Made by a program: the position numbers and the translations under genes
Assembly: GCF_900109295.1 (NCBI RefSeq)
Contig: NZ_FOIZ01000001.1
Location: forward strand, 1,984,001-2,048,000
DNA length: 64,000 nucleotides
Origin: Cognatiyoonia koreensis
GTDB taxonomy: Bacteria > Pseudomonadota > Alphaproteobacteria > Rhodobacterales > Rhodobacteraceae
Direction: 5' to 3'
Notes under the pieces: model-generated
Told to the model about the DNA's origin: nothing
Databases searched by the model: none
The model's input: the letters and a program-made list of their open reading frames with translations, nothing else
In this document: positions 61,613 to 64,000 of the stretch, piece after piece
How the letters are laid out: each line of letters starts with the position of its first letter
Position numbering within the stretch: position 1 is the first letter of the stretch

Positions 61613-62263
61613 TCACCCTTTCAGCATGCGCAGCCCTTGGGTTGCGTCGGCCCGAACGGCAAGCCGCAAGCCCGGATCGTCACCGGCCTTCAGCGCACCA
61701 AGGATCAGCTTGTGGTGATATGGGGGTTCCTTGCGGTTCAGCCGTCCGTAAAGCATCCGCATCGTTGGCCCGAGTTGTAGCCAGACCGTTTCCGCCATCG
61801 CCAGCATCGCCGGGGCCTGCGCGCGCAGATAGAGCGTGCGGTGAAAATCGAGGTTCGCGCGGATATAGGCCGTGGCGTCATGCCGGGCGACAGCCTGCGC
61901 GACATTGGTGTTGATGGCCTCAAGCCTTTCGATCAGCGCAAAATGCGCACGCGGCAAGGCCCGCGAAGCCAGTTCCGGTTCCAGCATCGCACGAAGCGTC
62001 GCCAGCTCCTCGATCCGCTCATTGGACAGTTCCGGCGTCGAAACGCGCCCGGACGAAGACAGAAACAAGGCCCCTTCCGCGACAAGCCGTCGGGCCGCTT
62101 CGCGCGCGGGTGTCATGGACACGCCGAATTCCTTGCCGATCCCGCGCAGGGTCAGCGCTGCACCGGGCGCAATTTCGCCGTGCATGATGCGCGAGCGCAA
62201 GGCGCGGTAGACACGGTCATGCGCGGCACCAACAGGATCGGATGTGCGGGTCTGGATCAGCAT
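61613..62263 (-). CDS. GntR family transcriptional regulator, FCD (FadR-type) subfamily
   Basis: 216-aa regulator. The N-terminal winged helix reads RVYRALRSRIMHGEIAPGAALTLRGIGKEFGVSMTPAREAARRLVAEGALFLSSSGRVSTPELS, with the GntR helix-turn-helix. The helical C-terminal FCD domain (about 80-216) has the Asp/His metal or ligand positions typical of carboxylate-sensing members. A 16-bp palindrome containing TGTGATCACA ends 6 bases before its ATG, and paired copies of that core precede sdhC and sucC. I infer that it autoregulates and controls those TCA-cycle operons. The effector is unknown. Confidence 0.88.
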   Translation of the reverse strand: MLIQTRTSDPVGAAHDRVYRALRSRIMHGEIAPGAALTLRGIGKEFGVSMTPAREAARRLVAEGALFLSSSGRVSTPELSNERIEELATLRAMLEPELASRALPRAHFALIERLEAINTNVAQAVARHDATAYIRANLDFHRTLYLRAQAPAMLAMAETVWLQLGPTMRMLYGRLNRKEPPYHHKLILGALKAGDDPGLRLAVRADATQGLRMLKG

Positions 62264-62268
62264 ATCGT

Positions 62269-62284
62269 CTTTGTGATCACAAAG
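62269..62284. promoter_or_regulatory. Palindromic operator of the GntR gene
   Basis: CTTTGTGATCACAAAG is a perfect 16-bp palindrome located 6-21 bases upstream of the GntR start codon, overlapping the expected ribosome site and the end of the metallopeptidase gene's downstream spacer. Its TGTGATCACA core equals the paired sites before sdhC and sucC. Confidence 0.8.
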
Positions 62285-62287
62285 CAG

Positions 62288-62974
62288 CTAGCCGTCAAAT
62301 GAAACCCGATGCAACTGGTCCCCGTTTTCGCGCAGCCACGCGCGGTGCTGCGCATAGTCCGGCATCAAACCCGCAACGACCGACCAGAAGGCTGACGAAT
62401 GGTTCATCTCGACCAGATGCGCGCATTCATGCGCCGCAACGTAATCCAGCACGGCAGGCGGGGCCATGACCAGCCGCCATGAATACATCAAACCGCCGCG
62501 TGACGAACACGACCCCCAGCGAGAGCGCGTGTCGCGCAGCGATATTGTGTCGTAAGGCTTACCCACCGCGGCGGCGTAAGTGTCAGAGGCTGCGGCCAAA
62601 CGGTCGCGTGCCAGCAGTTTCAAAAACGCCTGCACCCGCCGCCCGGTATCTGTGGCAGGGGCCAGCAGAACGCCATCCTTCAAAACAGCACGCCGCCCCT
62701 GCCCTGCGTGGATCGGCACCAACTGCCCCGCGATTGGAATACTTGCACCGATGCGTACCTCAGTGATTGGTGCGACCGCGCCAACATGGCCGCGCAGCCA
62801 CGACTCACGTTCGCGCAAAAACCCGATGGCTTCGCGTTCAGAGCCACGTTTGGGGATGGTCAGCGTGACCCTGCCATCCAGCCGCGATACGCGCAGCGAC
62901 AGGCGCCGTGCCCTTGCAGAACGGCGCAATTCCACGTCAATCGGGGGGTTGCCAATCGTCAGTTGACGGCCCAT
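62288..62974 (-). CDS. YgjP/M48-like zinc metallopeptidase (DUF45)
   Basis: 228-aa protein of the YgjP (SprT-like WLM) family. The zinc-binding HExxH lies in AAHECAHLVEMNHSSAFWSVV (H-E-C-A-H), with the third His in NHS. The upstream block SLRDTRSRWGSCSSRGGLMYSWRLVMAPPAVLDYV is the family signature (RSRWGSC). Substrates are unknown; a role in protein quality control is sometimes proposed. It lies 24 bases upstream of the GntR gene on the same strand, so the GntR operator sits between them. Confidence 0.88.
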   Translation of the reverse strand: MGRQLTIGNPPIDVELRRSARARRLSLRVSRLDGRVTLTIPKRGSEREAIGFLRERESWLRGHVGAVAPITEVRIGASIPIAGQLVPIHAGQGRRAVLKDGVLLAPATDTGRRVQAFLKLLARDRLAAASDTYAAAVGKPYDTISLRDTRSRWGSCSSRGGLMYSWRLVMAPPAVLDYVAAHECAHLVEMNHSSAFWSVVAGLMPDYAQHRAWLRENGDQLHRVSFDG

Positions 62975-63084
62975 ATGAACCCTTCACAAATGCAACGTGT
63001 CAAAGGCTTTGACACCACCCCCCGCTTATGGCAGTTGGCGACGATCCACTGCAAGCGTAGACAGATTATTTGAAGGGACACACC

Positions 63085-63408
63085 ATGCCGAAGGAAGAAT
63101 GGGGCACAAAGCGCCTTTGCCCGGAAACCGGCAAGCGTTTCTATGATTTGAACGCGACCCCCGTCATCAGCCCGTACACCGGGAACGAAGTCCAGATCGA
63201 AACCGGCAAGACCCGCACCATGCAGGCCGACGCCGCAGACGCGCAGTCCAAAAAGATGGAAGAGGTCGCAGAAGAAGATGATCTGGTCCTTGACGACGAC
63301 GATGATGAAGATGTCGATCTTGGCGATGATGTGCTTGAAGATGACGACGACGACGATACCGTTTCGCTTGACGAACTTGCCGACGTCGCCACGACAGACG
63401 ACGATTGA
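63085..63408 (+). CDS. TIGR02300 family acidic protein
   Basis: 107-aa protein from the ATG at 63085 (MPKEEWGTKRLCPETGKRFYDL); an upstream in-frame GT-rich start at 63070 is less likely. The N-terminal 40 residues look like a small zinc-ribbon remnant (KRLCPETGKRFYDLNATPVISPYTG). The C-terminal 45 residues are almost all Asp/Glu (DDDDDED, DDDDDDT). This matches the TIGR02300 pattern, a conserved alphaproteobacterial family of unknown function. The tRNA-Ala gene follows. Confidence 0.85.
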   Translation: MPKEEWGTKRLCPETGKRFYDLNATPVISPYTGNEVQIETGKTRTMQADAADAQSKKMEEVAEEDDLVLDDDDDEDVDLGDDVLEDDDDDDTVSLDELADVATTDDD

Positions 63409-63476
63409 TTTTCAGGGCGGGCACGATCTTTTCACTTGATCCTGCCCGCGCTGCTGCCTAGAACGCAGCACGGCTT

Positions 63477-63552
<76 letters not shown>

Positions 63553-63666
63553 AAACCTTCCTCTGTAACAGCTCTGTTTCAATATGAACGTGCCGGTGTC
63601 GTTGCCCGTTCGCCGCAGTGTCGCGTCCTGCGTCCAGGTGAGGCGCGATTTTCGAAGGGAATATGT

Positions 63667-64000
63667 CTATTTCTGGGTGCCCATCAGCGCCAGCACCGAT
63701 TGCTTCAGCACCTTCAGCCGCATTTCGAGTGTTTGCCGATCGGCAACATTGTACTTTGCGTTCGTGCTCATCGCATTGATGTAGGGGCCAAGCGTTTCCG
63801 GGTCAGGGCCATCCGCCGCACGCACCGCGTCGGTGAACAACGCATCCCATTCCCGCGCGGCAATGCGCAGTTCTTCTTGCGCGACCTCGTGAATCCCGTC
63901 CAGCAGTTCCGCACCTTCGGCAGACCCGGTCGCGATGTCATACCATCTCAGGGGGCCGATCTCAAAGTAGAGGTCCAGCTTTTCAGCCAGCGTCGGCACT
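63667..64000 (-). CDS. Hypothetical protein, 5' end beyond the window
   Basis: The minus-strand frame runs off the right edge, so the N-terminus is missing; the GTG at 63999 need not be the start. The visible 110 residues are soluble and helical: TLAEKLDLYFEIGPLRWYDIATGSAEGAELLDGIHEVAQEELRIAAREWDALFTD and a C-terminal DRQTLEMRLKVLKQSVLALMGTQK. I recognise no domain. The coding character (GC-rich third positions, few rare codons) supports a real gene. Confidence 0.6.
   Translation of the reverse strand, partial: VPTLAEKLDLYFEIGPLRWYDIATGSAEGAELLDGIHEVAQEELRIAAREWDALFTDAVRAADGPDPETLGPYINAMSTNAKYNVADRQTLEMRLKVLKQSVLALMGTQK

Overview
The window is a gene-dense (about 90% coding), GC-rich alphaproteobacterial chromosome segment, almost certainly from the Rhodobacteraceae/Roseobacter group. 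The evidence is an RpoH-type sigma factor with the QKSLFFNMR box, a complete ethylmalonyl-CoA pathway core (ccr, ecm, mesaconyl-CoA hydratase, malyl-CoA thioesterase), a LuxR/LuxI quorum-sensing pair, a HvrA-type H-NS protein, an Irr-type iron box, and the family-typical order of sdh, mch, mcl2, mdh, suc and lpd genes. A marine Loktanella/Yoonia/Octadecabacter-like organism is a guess from protein style only. No phage, transposase, CRISPR array or rRNA was seen. One tRNA-Ala(GGC) lies near the right end. No gene-free gap exceeds 300 bases.

Layout. 1-18 kb is housekeeping: rpoH, cobalamin salvage (cobP, CobC-like phosphatase), a GST, comM/YifB, gshB, a YraN nuclease, rsmI, an LpoA-like lipoprotein, glnD, murJ, a catalytically degenerate rhomboid, trpS, ilvE, nfuA with a perfect Irr box, tsaB and rimI. 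18-25 kb is a BMP-type (purine nucleoside class) ABC importer operon with an inserted NTF2-like gene, followed by a TauE/SafE exporter paired with a TIGR02186 protein. 25-29 kb holds an SDR, a RecD-like helicase and luxR-luxI with a small TTG-start gene in front. 29-35 kb holds ccr, a PlsB-like acyltransferase, ecm, an H-NS protein and deoD. 37-44 kb is a split sdh locus: sdhCDA plus two small genes is separated from sdhB by an oppositely oriented nitroreductase/pyruvyl-transferase pair. 44-47 kb is the mch-DUF1737-NnrU-mcl2 operon. 48-61 kb is mdh, then sucC, five small or medium lipoproteins, sucD, a secreted protein, sucA-sucB, a membrane protein, an L,D-transpeptidase, two MAPEG proteins and lpd. 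61-64 kb holds a GntR/FCD regulator, a YgjP-type metallopeptidase, a TIGR02300 protein, tRNA-Ala and a partial gene.

How it works together. The 29-61 kb stretch is a central-carbon supercluster joining acetate assimilation (ethylmalonyl-CoA pathway) to the lower TCA cycle. Two regulatory layers can be read from the DNA. First, the palindrome TGTGATCACA occurs as an identically spaced pair (21 bp centre to centre) upstream of both sdhCDA and sucC, and once directly upstream of the GntR gene beside lpd. This suggests a dedicated TCA-cycle regulator with autoregulation. Second, the 12-mer CCGCAATGCAGC lies upstream of ccr and ecm in the same relative orientation, with a 10/12 match upstream of mcl2, which suggests an ethylmalonyl-CoA pathway regulator site.

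The least explained protein-coding feature is the array of tiny lipoproteins between sucC and sucD that share an RCxPQ signature near the C-terminus. All functional statements rest on reading the sequence and on remembered family knowledge; no database search was possible.
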